DNA from: Prosthecobacter sp.
GTDB taxonomy: Bacteria > Verrucomicrobiota > Verrucomicrobiia > Verrucomicrobiales > Verrucomicrobiaceae
Length of the DNA: 64,000 nucleotides
NCBI GenBank assembly: GCA_019186985.1
Contig: JABARQ010000041.1
Location: forward strand, 1-64,000
Reading direction: 5' to 3'
The notes beneath the pieces were generated by a model that saw only the letters and a list, made by a program, of their open reading frames with translations, had not been told where the DNA came from and ran no database searches. The position numbers and the translations under genes were made by a program. Position 1 is the stretch's first letter. Each line of letters begins with the position of its first letter. Of this stretch, positions 26,276 through 34,895 are shown piece by piece.

Positions 26276-27883
26276 ATGATTCAAGTCATGACATCCTCAA
26301 TTGCCAGCTGCCCATGGATGGGACGGCATCGGATGAGTCATGGTTTTTCCATGCTCGAGGTAACGACTTTGATCGCCATCCTTGGAGTGATGGCCGCGAT
26401 GCTGGTGACGATGGTTGGCCGACAGCCGGTCGCTGTGCGTGAAACCAAGCTGTCGTCGGATGTCGCGACCCTGAACAGCTGTGTGGCCTTGTACCTGGCC
26501 GATGGTGGCAACCTGACGGGGGTGACCAATGCGCAGACGGTGATTGACCGTCTGAAAAGACCCCGTGCCCAGGCGGAGTGGCAGCGTCACACTGGAGCGA
26601 GTTCCGGTCGTCTGGTGGACACAAGGCTGAAGGCGCGCATCACCACGTCCGTGCCGCGGGACGGAAGCCGCCGGGCAAGGTGGAATCCCCAGACGTTTCG
26701 ATTTGAACTGTCCAGCGCCTCTGGAAGCGCAGTCACGGAGTTCTATTTTGATGAAACGCTGCAAAGCCTGGACCCAGGTGTCGACACCACGCGCAAGGGC
26801 AGTGTGGTGAAGTACAACGGCAACAACCGCGGCTGGGTATGGGCGGACAGTTCGGCCAGTTCACTGGCCTATGCCCAGCCGGGCGGGACGACCGGCGCGG
26901 GGAACAGTGTTCCGTTCAACCCTGATGAAGATGCGCCAACAAGCCCTCCTCCCGTCGGTGGTGGAGGCAGCGGAGGCACGGGGGGCACCGGAGGCACGGG
27001 CGGCACCACGGGCGGGGGGACCGGGGATCCGGCTCCCACGAGGCTGCCCAAGCCCGGCATCACCCCTTCCGGCGGCACCTTTGCCTATGCGGCCTTCCCG
27101 TCATCGGCGACCATCAGCTCCAACGGCGCGCCGGCCGGGGATGCATCCCAGCTCCAGTATCGCGTGAACGGCGGCGGCTGGCTGGTTTATGACAACTCAC
27201 CGATTCCGCTGTCTCCGGCGGACCTGGTCGAGGCACGCAACGTGGCGCTCGACACCATGACCTACAGCGACAGCAGCACGGCTCAGGGCCGCTATTACCG
27301 GCTGGTGGAAAGCTTCACCGGTTCTTCGACGGGCACCTGGGGCAACGCCGCCGGCGGCTCGAACCTGTTCGTCGATGTGCAGAACAGCACGAACTCCTCC
27401 ACCTTCAAGCACGGCAACACCAAGCTTGACCTGGGCAACGGTGAATACCTGGACGCCGGCACGGAGAACGTGCTGACCTTCACGCGCGCCCCCTTTGAGT
27501 CGGTCCAGCCGAACACCTGGTTCAACCTGGGGGACATGCTGATGCTCAACGGCACGACCTTTTATGACAGCGAGGCGGGCTCCGTCACCCTCAGCATCAA
27601 CCTGAACATCTCCAGTCCGCCGCAGACGGGCGTCGTGCATGTGAACCTGGGGCTGATCAGCACTGAAAACACCAGCGACCGTCTGGCCAGCGCGGACATC
27701 GTCGAGCTGCGCAATCCGTCGACGGACTTCACCGTCACGATCGACGGGGTCATCTACAGGCTTGAGCTGAGCTGGGTGACCCTCGATCCCGGAGCCGGTG
27801 TCGTGCAGGGCAACCAGTTTCTCATCTACGAAGGATCCACGGCGCGTGCCGAACTCAGGGCGCGCTTCAAAAGCAATCAATAA
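26276..27883 (+). CDS. Large prepilin-like adhesin candidate
   Basis: A 535-residue protein that begins like a type IV prepilin. A short basic leader ends in SHG, then FSMLEVTTLIAILGVMAAML follows with glutamate at +5. After a pilin-like region to about residue 190 there is a Pro/Gly-rich linker (about 220-255, with GGTGG repeats). Next comes a segment resembling a chitobiase/beta-hexosaminidase C-terminal domain (about 258-335). The rest (about 340-535) resembles the choice-of-anchor K domain, with GTWGNAAGGSNLF and the LISTENTSDRLASADIVEL tail. The architecture suggests a surface-displayed tip adhesin. The exact Met is uncertain (26276, 26288 or later), but all precede the leader. Confidence 0.8.
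   Translation: MIQVMTSSIASCPWMGRHRMSHGFSMLEVTTLIAILGVMAAMLVTMVGRQPVAVRETKLSSDVATLNSCVALYLADGGNLTGVTNAQTVIDRLKRPRAQAEWQRHTGASSGRLVDTRLKARITTSVPRDGSRRARWNPQTFRFELSSASGSAVTEFYFDETLQSLDPGVDTTRKGSVVKYNGNNRGWVWADSSASSLAYAQPGGTTGAGNSVPFNPDEDAPTSPPPVGGGGSGGTGGTGGTGGTTGGGTGDPAPTRLPKPGITPSGGTFAYAAFPSSATISSNGAPAGDASQLQYRVNGGGWLVYDNSPIPLSPADLVEARNVALDTMTYSDSSTAQGRYYRLVESFTGSSTGTWGNAAGGSNLFVDVQNSTNSSTFKHGNTKLDLGNGEYLDAGTENVLTFTRAPFESVQPNTWFNLGDMLMLNGTTFYDSEAGSVTLSINLNISSPPQTGVVHVNLGLISTENTSDRLASADIVELRNPSTDFTVTIDGVIYRLELSWVTLDPGAGVVQGNQFLIYEGSTARAELRARFKSNQ
26972..27007. repeat. Four tandem 9-base repeats in the prepilin linker
   Basis: Four near-identical 9-mers alternating GGAGGCACG with GGGGGCACC or GGCGGCACC encode Gly-Gly-Thr units. 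Gain or loss of a unit would lengthen or shorten the linker without a frameshift. Confidence 0.75.
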
Positions 27884-27895
27884 ACCGCCACCGCA

Positions 27896-28960
27896 ATGGA
27901 AGACATCCACGAACGCAGCCAGCTCGGCTACCGCATGCTTCACCTCTCCAAGGACAACGGGGTGAGCGACTTTTACATCACGCCCTGGGAGCCGCTCACC
28001 TACAAGCGCAACGGCAAGCTGTTCTTTGACTCCTTCATCTACCAGCCCGAGCGTCCGCTCGAGTTCACCCCGGGCTGCGTGGACTACGCCCTGACGCTTG
28101 GCAGCCGCCGCTATCGCGTGAACCGCATGGTGACGCGCGGACGGCCCCGCTGGGTGCTGCGCCTGCTGCCTGAAAACATTCCGGACATCAGCAAGCTCAT
28201 GGTGCCGCCTGCGGCCATCAAGGCCTTCCTGGAGGCGAAGAACGGCCTTTTCCTCGTCTGCGGCGCCACGGGTTCCGGCAAGTCCACCACCATCGCCTCG
28301 CTCATCCTGGAGCGCGCCAAGCGCCGTCAGGAGCATGTGCTCACCTTCGAGGACCCGATCGAGTTCGTCTATCCCCCCGGCATCCCCTCGCTGGTCTCAC
28401 AGCGTGAGATCGGCACGGACGAGCTGGACTTCAGCAAGTCCCTGCGCGCCGCCCTCCGGCAGGCGCCTGACGTGATCCTGGTGGGTGAGATTCGAGACGG
28501 CGAGACGGCGGAGATCGCGCTTCAGGCTGCTGAAACCGGCCACGTCGTCGTGGCCACCCTGCACACCAGCAGCGCGGCGCAGACGGTGCAGCGCTACCTG
28601 AAGCTGATCCCGAGCGACCGCATGGAGAACGCCATGCTCTCCTTTGCCGACAGCTTCCGCGGCATCCTCTGCCAGCGCCTGATGTTTGACGAGAACCGCG
28701 GCAAGCGCTTCCCCATCCATGAGCTGCTGCTGCCCTATGACTCGGTGTGCGGGATGATCCGGCGCGGTGAGTTCAAGAACCTGGAGCAGGAGCTGGAGGC
28801 GGGCTTCACGCGCGGGATGATCAGCTTTGAGCGCTGCCTGAACAACCGCATGGCCGACGGCTGGAAGCCCGCCCAGGCGCGCAAGACCGGCTATGCCGAG
28901 CACGAGGTTTACGACTACCTGCAACGAGAAAACCTGACTTCAATTTATGCTATTGGATGA
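27896..28960 (+). CDS. pilT: PilT-type hexameric ATPase
   Basis: A 354-residue secretion ATPase of the PilT/VirB11 superfamily that powers pilus retraction in the cytoplasm. The nucleotide-binding domain has Walker A GATGSGKSTT (about 121-130), the Asp box FEDPIEFVYP, Walker B DVILVGEIRDGETAEIA and the His box GHVVVATLHTSSA. The length is that of PilT rather than PilB, and the tetracysteine motif of extension ATPases is missing. It is the only pilus ATPase in the locus. Its 3' end overlaps the next gene by 14 bases. Confidence 0.93.
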   Translation: MEDIHERSQLGYRMLHLSKDNGVSDFYITPWEPLTYKRNGKLFFDSFIYQPERPLEFTPGCVDYALTLGSRRYRVNRMVTRGRPRWVLRLLPENIPDISKLMVPPAAIKAFLEAKNGLFLVCGATGSGKSTTIASLILERAKRRQEHVLTFEDPIEFVYPPGIPSLVSQREIGTDELDFSKSLRAALRQAPDVILVGEIRDGETAEIALQAAETGHVVVATLHTSSAAQTVQRYLKLIPSDRMENAMLSFADSFRGILCQRLMFDENRGKRFPIHELLLPYDSVCGMIRRGEFKNLEQELEAGFTRGMISFERCLNNRMADGWKPAQARKTGYAEHEVYDYLQRENLTSIYAIG

Positions 28961-29816
28961 AATCAAATCCGTTCTGACCTTCGCGGCCTTCAAGCCCGAG
29001 CCCGATGACGCCACCGTTCCCTGGGTGAAGCGTTTTGAGGGGCGCAGGACCCTGATGATCAACGTCAGCCGCAGCCAGGCAAGCTGGCGTGCGATTGACA
29101 AGAAGGGCCGTCTGGAGGAGGGCGGCGTCATGGAGGGCGAGTTCGCCGACATCGCCCCCCAGCGCGCCGAGGAGTGGCGGCAGATGGCCGACGGCGGCTG
29201 GTGCGTGGTGAGCGTGAACAACCGCTTCATCATCAGCCTCGAGAACAACATGATGCGCGGCGACAACTGCGTGGACCTTCTTCGCACCAACCCGCGCGCC
29301 GTGCTCGGCCCCAAGTATGACCGAGGCAAGCGCTACGCCATGTGCCATCATCCGGACACGACCGCCAGCATGCTCCTCGCCTGCGAGGAGAGCATGGTGA
29401 AGGTCACCGAGGACGTGCTGAAGAACATCGGCCTGCGCACGGGCCGCGTCTGCTGCGGCCTGTTCGCCCTCATCGAGCACGCCGTGAACGAACTTTACGT
29501 CAACAAGCGCGGCGTCGTCCCGGCGGACTCGGCCCTCATCGCAGCCTGCGAGGGCTCCCTCGCCGTGCTTGTCCAGCAGGAGGGCCAGTGGAAGGAGCTT
29601 CGCTGCCGCAGCGGCATGGGGCCCGACGCCGTGGAGACCTCCCTGCAGATCATCACGCCGCTGATCCAGAAGCTGCCCCAGGGCAGCCCGGTCCATTTCA
29701 TCAGCGACGGCCAGGACCTCCGCTTCCGCTCCGAGGTCATGGGCCACCTTGAGAAGCTTGGCGCCACCGACCTCACGCAGGACGACCTGCTGTGGCGCGT
29801 CATCGGATTTCATTAA
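28947..29816 (+). CDS. PilM-like actin-fold protein
   Basis: A 289-residue cytoplasmic protein in the PilM position, directly before two bitopic PilN/PilO-like genes and overlapping pilT by 14 bases. Weak ASKHA-like features are visible: RTLMINVSRSQASWRAI near the N-terminus and a second lobe with SALIAACEGSLAVLVQQ. It is shorter than typical PilM (about 350) and its phosphate loops are poorly conserved, so ATP binding is uncertain. It may correspond to Amuc_1101 of Akkermansia. The call rests mainly on gene order. Confidence 0.6.
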   Translation: MLLDEIKSVLTFAAFKPEPDDATVPWVKRFEGRRTLMINVSRSQASWRAIDKKGRLEEGGVMEGEFADIAPQRAEEWRQMADGGWCVVSVNNRFIISLENNMMRGDNCVDLLRTNPRAVLGPKYDRGKRYAMCHHPDTTASMLLACEESMVKVTEDVLKNIGLRTGRVCCGLFALIEHAVNELYVNKRGVVPADSALIAACEGSLAVLVQQEGQWKELRCRSGMGPDAVETSLQIITPLIQKLPQGSPVHFISDGQDLRFRSEVMGHLEKLGATDLTQDDLLWRVIGFH

Positions 29817-29834
29817 ACCCCGTCCTTCAACATC

Positions 29835-30386
29835 ATGAGCAACTACATCTGCCACGATTTCAAGACGCCGCGCACCGACACCTCCAGGCGGCTTCCGGAC
29901 ACCTTCAAGGCGATCCCCGTCCTCTTCTACCTGTCCCTGGTCGGGGCCGCCTACTTCATGACCATGGACTGGCTGGCCTACAAGCATGCCCAGAAGGAGA
30001 AGGGCGAGGCGGAGGTCCGCAAGACCGCAGTCGAGGAGGCCAAGAAGAAGCTGGACGAGGAGAAGGCCGCCCTGGATCTGGAAACCGCCCGTGCCGAGGC
30101 GCTCGCCAAGTGGATCGAGGGCGCACGCAACATCCAGCCCATCAGCGTCGCCATCGCCAGGGCCATGCCGCTGGAGGTCCGGCTGTCCGACCTGACCATC
30201 GAACGCAGCGAGCAGGTGCCCTCCAACCTCGCCTTGTCCGTCCGCATCAACGGCGGCTCGGTTTCTGAGATCGGCATGATGGAGACGGGGCTTTCACGCC
30301 TTCAGTACCGCTCGTTCTCGCCCCAGCAGAGCAAGGATGGCGAGATCATCGAATACCGCTCAACCCTGGTCCGGCAGGATCCCTGA
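29835..30386 (+). CDS. PilN-like bitopic pilus assembly protein
   Basis: A 183-residue protein with a cytoplasmic N-terminus of about 25 residues, one membrane segment (about 26-45, IPVLFYLSLVGAAYFMTMDW), a charged coiled coil (about 50-95) and a small alpha/beta domain of ferredoxin-like character. That layout is shared by PilN and PilO, which form the inner-membrane alignment complex. The opening MSNYICHDFKTPR could be the segment that binds the PilM-like protein. It lies 18 bases after that gene. Confidence 0.65.
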   Translation: MSNYICHDFKTPRTDTSRRLPDTFKAIPVLFYLSLVGAAYFMTMDWLAYKHAQKEKGEAEVRKTAVEEAKKKLDEEKAALDLETARAEALAKWIEGARNIQPISVAIARAMPLEVRLSDLTIERSEQVPSNLALSVRINGGSVSEIGMMETGLSRLQYRSFSPQQSKDGEIIEYRSTLVRQDP

Positions 30387-30403
30387 CACACACCACCACC
30401 GCC

Positions 30404-31009
30404 ATGAATCCCAAACAGCTTGCCTGCGTCGTGCTGATGTCGATCATCGGGGCCGTCACCTATTTCGGCCAGATCGTCCACAACAAGGTCGCCGCCATGA
30501 AGGGCGAGGCCGAGGCCGCCTCCGAGGATGCCACCGCCGCCGAGGATGCGCGCCAGGTTTCCGAGATCCTCGTCACCAAGACCCGGGCCGAGACCGACGA
30601 GCTGCGCCGCTTCCTCAAGGTGTGGACGCCCCATGCCGACAAGGTCCAGACCGAGCAGGAGGTCGAAAGCGCCTTTGAAATGAGCCTGCGCGACCGCGGC
30701 ATCACCCTGGTGCGCTCCCGCAAGAGCGAGGTGAAGCCCCGCCGCGCGGACCCCTTCATCCCCAGGATCGTGCAGACCTCGATCGTGGTCGAGGACGACT
30801 ACGCCAAGGTCATGAACTGGTTTGGCGACATTGAAAAGCGCCTGCCGCTGGCGCGCGTGGTGGCCTGCACGCTTTCCGGCGGCAGCTCCGTCCGCCAGCT
30901 CAAGCTCGATGTCACCATCGAGACGCCGATTGTCGACATGGCGGCCGTTCCCGGCTCGAAGACGCCCGCCAAGCCCGGGTCGAAGCCTGACTCAACCAAG
31001 AAAGCCTGA
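30404..31009 (+). CDS. PilO-like bitopic pilus assembly protein
   Basis: A 201-residue protein with a membrane segment at about 5-25, a coiled coil (about 30-75) and a C-terminal alpha/beta domain ending in a Lys/Pro-rich tail. Secondary-structure layout and position after the PilN-like gene (17-base gap) support a PilO role. There is no direct sequence signature. Amuc_1100 of Akkermansia also has a PilN/PilO-like fold, so this or the preceding gene may be its counterpart (inference). Confidence 0.6.
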   Translation: MNPKQLACVVLMSIIGAVTYFGQIVHNKVAAMKGEAEAASEDATAAEDARQVSEILVTKTRAETDELRRFLKVWTPHADKVQTEQEVESAFEMSLRDRGITLVRSRKSEVKPRRADPFIPRIVQTSIVVEDDYAKVMNWFGDIEKRLPLARVVACTLSGGSSVRQLKLDVTIETPIVDMAAVPGSKTPAKPGSKPDSTKKA

Positions 31010-31017
31010 GGTGCATC

Positions 31018-31779
31018 ATGAAGCAGTTTTTTAACCTTTTGTTATTCCTGGCGACGACCTGCGGGGCTGTCCTGCGGGCGCAGGAGCCGCTCGTCCCCGA
31101 CGCCGGGGAGGGGGAGACGGAACGAGTCCAGTACACCCTCATCCTGCCGGATGAAAAGACCCCCGAGCTGATCCGTCCGGAGGAGAACAACCCCTTCCAG
31201 ATCGCGGTCGATGAAACCAAGAACGAGGGCGACACCGAGGAGAACCGCATCCGCAACATCCTCCTGGCCATGCCCGCCAAGGGCGGAGGCTACGGCCCGG
31301 GCGGCATGAGGGTCATGCTTGGCAGCATGAGGCTGGTGGCCGGCCAGATGGTGCCCGACGTGCTGCCCGACCAGGAGGTGAAGCTGAGGGTGAAGTCGAT
31401 CACGCCTTCGCAGATCGAGCTGGTGTGGGTGGAGAAGAAGCCGACCGGCCTGCCGCCGAAGCCGTTTGTCATCAACGTCGACGTCTCACCGCGCGTCCGC
31501 TACCAGATGCCGGCGGGAGTCGGCGAAAAAGGGGCCGCCGGAGGCGGCATCGGCACCATGCGCATGGAGGGGCTGTCGGCCTTCAGCCGCAGCCAGGAGG
31601 AGCCCGTGGAGGCCGGTCCGGAGGCGTCCGCCCCCGCAGAGGAACCTCGGACGGCATCCCGGGCGGAACCCGTGCAGGACACGGCCAGGCCTGTTGAAGC
31701 GCCACCCTCTCCATCCTCCCATGTTCCGGAGGCCTCGGTGCTGCGGATGCTCTTCGGCAAGCATGCCCAGAAGAAGTGA
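31018..31779 (+). CDS. Secreted periplasmic protein in the PilP position
   Basis: A 253-residue exported protein with a signal peptide (MKQFFNLLLFLATTCGAVLRA). A disordered acidic stretch contains the ENNPFQIAVDE block. A beta-rich domain follows (about 75-165, with VKLRVKSITPSQIELVWVEKK). A low-complexity Pro/Ala/Glu tail closes it. PilP and GspC proteins likewise join an extended segment to a small beta domain that touches the secretin. It could also match the Ig-like Amuc_1102. The order after PilM, PilN and PilO analogues supports the idea. Confidence 0.55.
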   Translation: MKQFFNLLLFLATTCGAVLRAQEPLVPDAGEGETERVQYTLILPDEKTPELIRPEENNPFQIAVDETKNEGDTEENRIRNILLAMPAKGGGYGPGGMRVMLGSMRLVAGQMVPDVLPDQEVKLRVKSITPSQIELVWVEKKPTGLPPKPFVINVDVSPRVRYQMPAGVGEKGAAGGGIGTMRMEGLSAFSRSQEEPVEAGPEASAPAEEPRTASRAEPVQDTARPVEAPPSPSSHVPEASVLRMLFGKHAQKK

Positions 31780-31790
31780 GATGAACTGAA

Positions 31791-32792
31791 ATGAAGCCGA
31801 ACCCACAGGCCGCAGGACTGCGACGACATCAGCACGGATTCACCGCCGTGGAGCTGGTGACTGTGCTGTCGCTCGCGGCCGTCGTTCTGGGCAGCATCGT
31901 CGTCGGCTTTGGAACCCTGGCTCGCAGCCGGCCGACCGTGGCCTCCGTGGTCGCCGTTCCCCTTGGCGGCACGCGTGTGTTGAACTTCTACGGCGAGTCG
32001 GGAACCACCCGCAACACCGTCACCGCGCCGCATTATGGCATGATGGCCCAGGCGGAGGAGCTGAGGGAGCTGTTTTACACGGACATGGTCAGCGCCACGG
32101 CCGTCTTCTGCCTGCCACGGACTGGAGTGAACACCTACAGGCCTCACTCCATCCCCTACAATCCTGTCGAGCATGGCGAGCTCGACACGCCGCAGAAGTT
32201 CCGGGCGCACCTGCTGGCGGTGGGGGTCTCGCCGATGCCCTTCCTGGACTACCGGAACCCGCTCAATACTCCGGCCACGGCGCCGGCCGAAAACGCCTCG
32301 GTCTTCATCCTCGGCTACAGCAAGCAGGAGTTGAGCCTCAAGGTCATGGCGGTCTATGACATCGACGTCGTCCGCTTTACGGACAGGACCACACCGCAGG
32401 GGTTTCATGCAAGCGTGAAGCGATACGCGGACGATCCCCGCGGCACCAGCTTCCCGCTGGCCTATTCAGGCGGTTATGAAGTCTTCTATCCGCCTTCGAT
32501 CCCGAACTACAACGTCGACAGGCCGCAGGAATGGGCGAGCGACGGCTTCACTCCGCTGTTCATCACCTTTGAGCGTTCGACCCGCATGGCGATCCTGGAA
32601 GGCAATGCGACGGACCGCTTCAAAGTGGCGGCCGAGCGTCCCTTTTACTTCCTCTGGTGGCCTGACCCGGGAGCGCGCCACCTGGGGGCGCAGGTCAACA
32701 CCATGAGCCCGGCGGACCCACGCCAGGCCTACAATCACATGGGCGGCCGCACGGCCTTCATGTTCACCGTGCCGATGTTTCCATCCCTGTAG
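31791..32792 (+). CDS. Prepilin-type N-terminal methylation protein (minor pseudopilin)
   Basis: A 333-residue protein with a canonical prepilin leader. The basic MKPNPQAAGLRRHQHG is cut before FTAVELVTVLSLAAVVLGSI, with glutamate at +5. The large globular part has no recognised domain. It lies 11 bases after the PilP-position gene. At this size it is probably a minor pilin or GspJ-like component rather than the major subunit. Similar large prepilins occur in the cassettes described only from Verrucomicrobia (general knowledge). Confidence 0.8.
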   Translation: MKPNPQAAGLRRHQHGFTAVELVTVLSLAAVVLGSIVVGFGTLARSRPTVASVVAVPLGGTRVLNFYGESGTTRNTVTAPHYGMMAQAEELRELFYTDMVSATAVFCLPRTGVNTYRPHSIPYNPVEHGELDTPQKFRAHLLAVGVSPMPFLDYRNPLNTPATAPAENASVFILGYSKQELSLKVMAVYDIDVVRFTDRTTPQGFHASVKRYADDPRGTSFPLAYSGGYEVFYPPSIPNYNVDRPQEWASDGFTPLFITFERSTRMAILEGNATDRFKVAAERPFYFLWWPDPGARHLGAQVNTMSPADPRQAYNHMGGRTAFMFTVPMFPSL

Positions 32793-32806
32793 CTCCGTCC
32801 ACCCTC

Positions 32807-34408
32807 ATGAAGACTGCCTTCCCTCAAAAGCCCGGCCGGCGTGGCGCCCTGATGGCGGCCGCGCTGCTGCTGATGGTCGTGGGCGGCATGTTCCTGAGTT
32901 CATGGGTGTCCCTGGTCAGCTCAAGGGGTGCCCAGGTGGGCTTTCTTGAAACGGCCGTGCAGCGCCGGCTTTCCATCGAGAGCTCCCGCGGGCTTGCCTG
33001 GCAGTGCGCCCTGGAAAACTCCTTCGTTCCAGGCGAGGTGCTGGCAGGCGGACAGAGCGGCCTGCTGGGGCCGGGCTACGGCGGCATTCACACCAACGAC
33101 GGCTGGACGAACCTGAACATCTACACGTCCACGCGCCTGCCCGGAACCATGAGCACGGTGTTCCCCTACAACTACACCGGCATGAGGCCGATGACGGCCT
33201 ACCTGACCACGGAGCAGCTGAAGCGTCCGAGCACGATCCCCGGTGTCGATGACTTCAACGCCTACCTTTTTTTGAAAAGCTACCCGCCCGTGCTGGCGGG
33301 GGACCTCTTTGTCGCCTACCGCAAGCCGGACGTCGCCGGCACCCAGATCGACATCAACACCACCACCTCCGACCATCACGCGCTCTGGGTGGTGGAGGGC
33401 AGGACGGTGATCCGCGATCCACAGTCGCATTTTGCCAGGACCACGCCGAGCCCCATGCAGCTGCCCTTCATCAGCAGGTCTCTCTACATCCAGTCCCATG
33501 ACAGCTACAACTCACGCGCCATCTACGGGACGACGACGGACAGCTCCGGCGGCGCCGTGCGCCTGCCGCCCTCCAACCTGCCTTCCGTGCCAAGCTCCAC
33601 CGGACCCGTTTCCGGCAGCCGCGATGACGACTTCAAGGGCTATCTGAACGTGGTCAGCAACCCCTCGAACCCGGACAACTCCCTCTGGCATTTCATGGAC
33701 CGGGAAAGGGCGGCCGGGCGCGGGGATTACCGAACCATTGATGTGTTCGTGGAAGGGGCGGACTCGCTGGGCGCCTATGGCATGGAGGAGCAGAAGGATC
33801 CCCAGTACAAGCCGCCGATGTGGCCCAGCGGCTATCCGGCATCGGGCCTGCGCGTGCTGTACATCAACCTTTCCAACGCCAGCCTTCCGCATCTGCGCAT
33901 CCATGGCGTGGTGCATCAGGTCATCTTCCGCGGCCAGTCCAACGCCTCCGCCTTCGAGGCTGCGGGGGCCCTGCCGCCGGTCATCATCACCATGGTGCCG
34001 ATGAACGACTCCGGCCCCTCCGTGCGTGACATCCGTTTTGAGGGCGACAACAACCGCCGCATCGTCATCGGTGCGAAGCACTGGAACGCCGCCCCCCTCG
34101 ACATCACCTGGACAGGCAGCCCGGTGGGCACGGACCACGTCTGGCGCACGGTCTTCATCAACGAATACCAGACGGTCATCCTCAACATGCCGTCCAGCCT
34201 GAGCCGCAAGGTCAGGTGGCTTGGAGGCGTGATGACCAACTGGACCTTCAAGCGCCGTGTCACAGGCGGCGTGAACCCCTCCAGGCTCACCTTCGCCCGC
34301 GACGACAGCCTGCCGACGCTGACTCCCTCCGGCCCGTCGTTTGCCTCCCTGCTGCCGCGCGACGCCTGGCTGGAGTCCTATTTCCTCCCCGTTCCGCCCT
34401 CGTCATGA
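32807..34408 (+). CDS. PilX/GspK-like large minor pseudopilin
   Basis: A 533-residue protein that starts with a basic leader (MKTAFPQKPGRRG) and the hydrophobic helix ALMAAALLLMVVGGMFLSSW. This is the PilX/GspK pattern. Residue +5 is alanine rather than glutamate, as in GspK-type tip subunits. The remaining 480 residues have no known domain. It follows the previous pseudopilin by 14 bases and its stop overlaps the next start (ATGA). A capping or tip role is inferred from the missing Glu5 and large size. Confidence 0.7.
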   Translation: MKTAFPQKPGRRGALMAAALLLMVVGGMFLSSWVSLVSSRGAQVGFLETAVQRRLSIESSRGLAWQCALENSFVPGEVLAGGQSGLLGPGYGGIHTNDGWTNLNIYTSTRLPGTMSTVFPYNYTGMRPMTAYLTTEQLKRPSTIPGVDDFNAYLFLKSYPPVLAGDLFVAYRKPDVAGTQIDINTTTSDHHALWVVEGRTVIRDPQSHFARTTPSPMQLPFISRSLYIQSHDSYNSRAIYGTTTDSSGGAVRLPPSNLPSVPSSTGPVSGSRDDDFKGYLNVVSNPSNPDNSLWHFMDRERAAGRGDYRTIDVFVEGADSLGAYGMEEQKDPQYKPPMWPSGYPASGLRVLYINLSNASLPHLRIHGVVHQVIFRGQSNASAFEAAGALPPVIITMVPMNDSGPSVRDIRFEGDNNRRIVIGAKHWNAAPLDITWTGSPVGTDHVWRTVFINEYQTVILNMPSSLSRKVRWLGGVMTNWTFKRRVTGGVNPSRLTFARDDSLPTLTPSGPSFASLLPRDAWLESYFLPVPPSS

Positions 34409-34872
34409 AGCCGCCCGGACCAGACAAGCTGCTCAACCGCCTGAGGCGTGCCTACACGCTCATGGAGGTGCTGGCCGCGTCTGCGGTCGTCGGCATCGGC
34501 ATGACGGCGGCGGTGTCGCTTTCCTCCACGCTCATGATCCAGGAGGAGCTCTCCTGGCGCGTCGCCGTGGTGCGCAACTACCAGGAGAACATGGGCAGGC
34601 TCTGGCAGCTTGGCATCCGCGCCGAGGACGTGATGAACATCATGCCGCGCCACAGCGACAGCCCGATGCTCAACCAGGTGATCAACGGAACGCCGGTCAT
34701 CATTCAAACGGGCACGACCACGGCCTCGGGCCTTGGCACCATGCAGGCCGCCGCCGTCACCGCAGCGGTCAACATCTCCATGGACCCCGCCGTGAAGCGC
34801 CAGGGCGCCGCCCTCACCTTCAGCGTCTACCGCCCCAAGCTGCCCACCGACCTCCGCCCGGCGGCCCCCTAG
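34405..34872 (+). CDS. Small prepilin-type minor pilin
   Basis: A 155-residue prepilin-like protein. The leader MKPPGPDKLLNRLRRA is followed by YTLMEVLAASAVVGIGMTAA, with glutamate at +5; the cut would be after alanine rather than glycine, which prepilin peptidases tolerate. The size suits GspI/PilV-type minor pilins. The ATG at 34405 overlaps the stop of the preceding gene by four bases, so translation is probably coupled. Confidence 0.82.
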   Translation: MKPPGPDKLLNRLRRAYTLMEVLAASAVVGIGMTAAVSLSSTLMIQEELSWRVAVVRNYQENMGRLWQLGIRAEDVMNIMPRHSDSPMLNQVINGTPVIIQTGTTTASGLGTMQAAAVTAAVNISMDPAVKRQGAALTFSVYRPKLPTDLRPAAP

Positions 34873-34895
34873 CCGCTCCAGCCCCTCCTTCGGCC

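Noticed and set aside
26972-27007. CRISPR-like or VNTR array
   Set aside because: The units are 9 bases, contiguous and coding for Gly-Gly-Thr; there are no spacers. No CRISPR array was seen anywhere in the window.
34216-34404. N-terminal extension of the small pilin
   Set aside because: It overlaps the preceding gene in another frame; the prepilin leader and ATGA overlap at 34405 give a better start.
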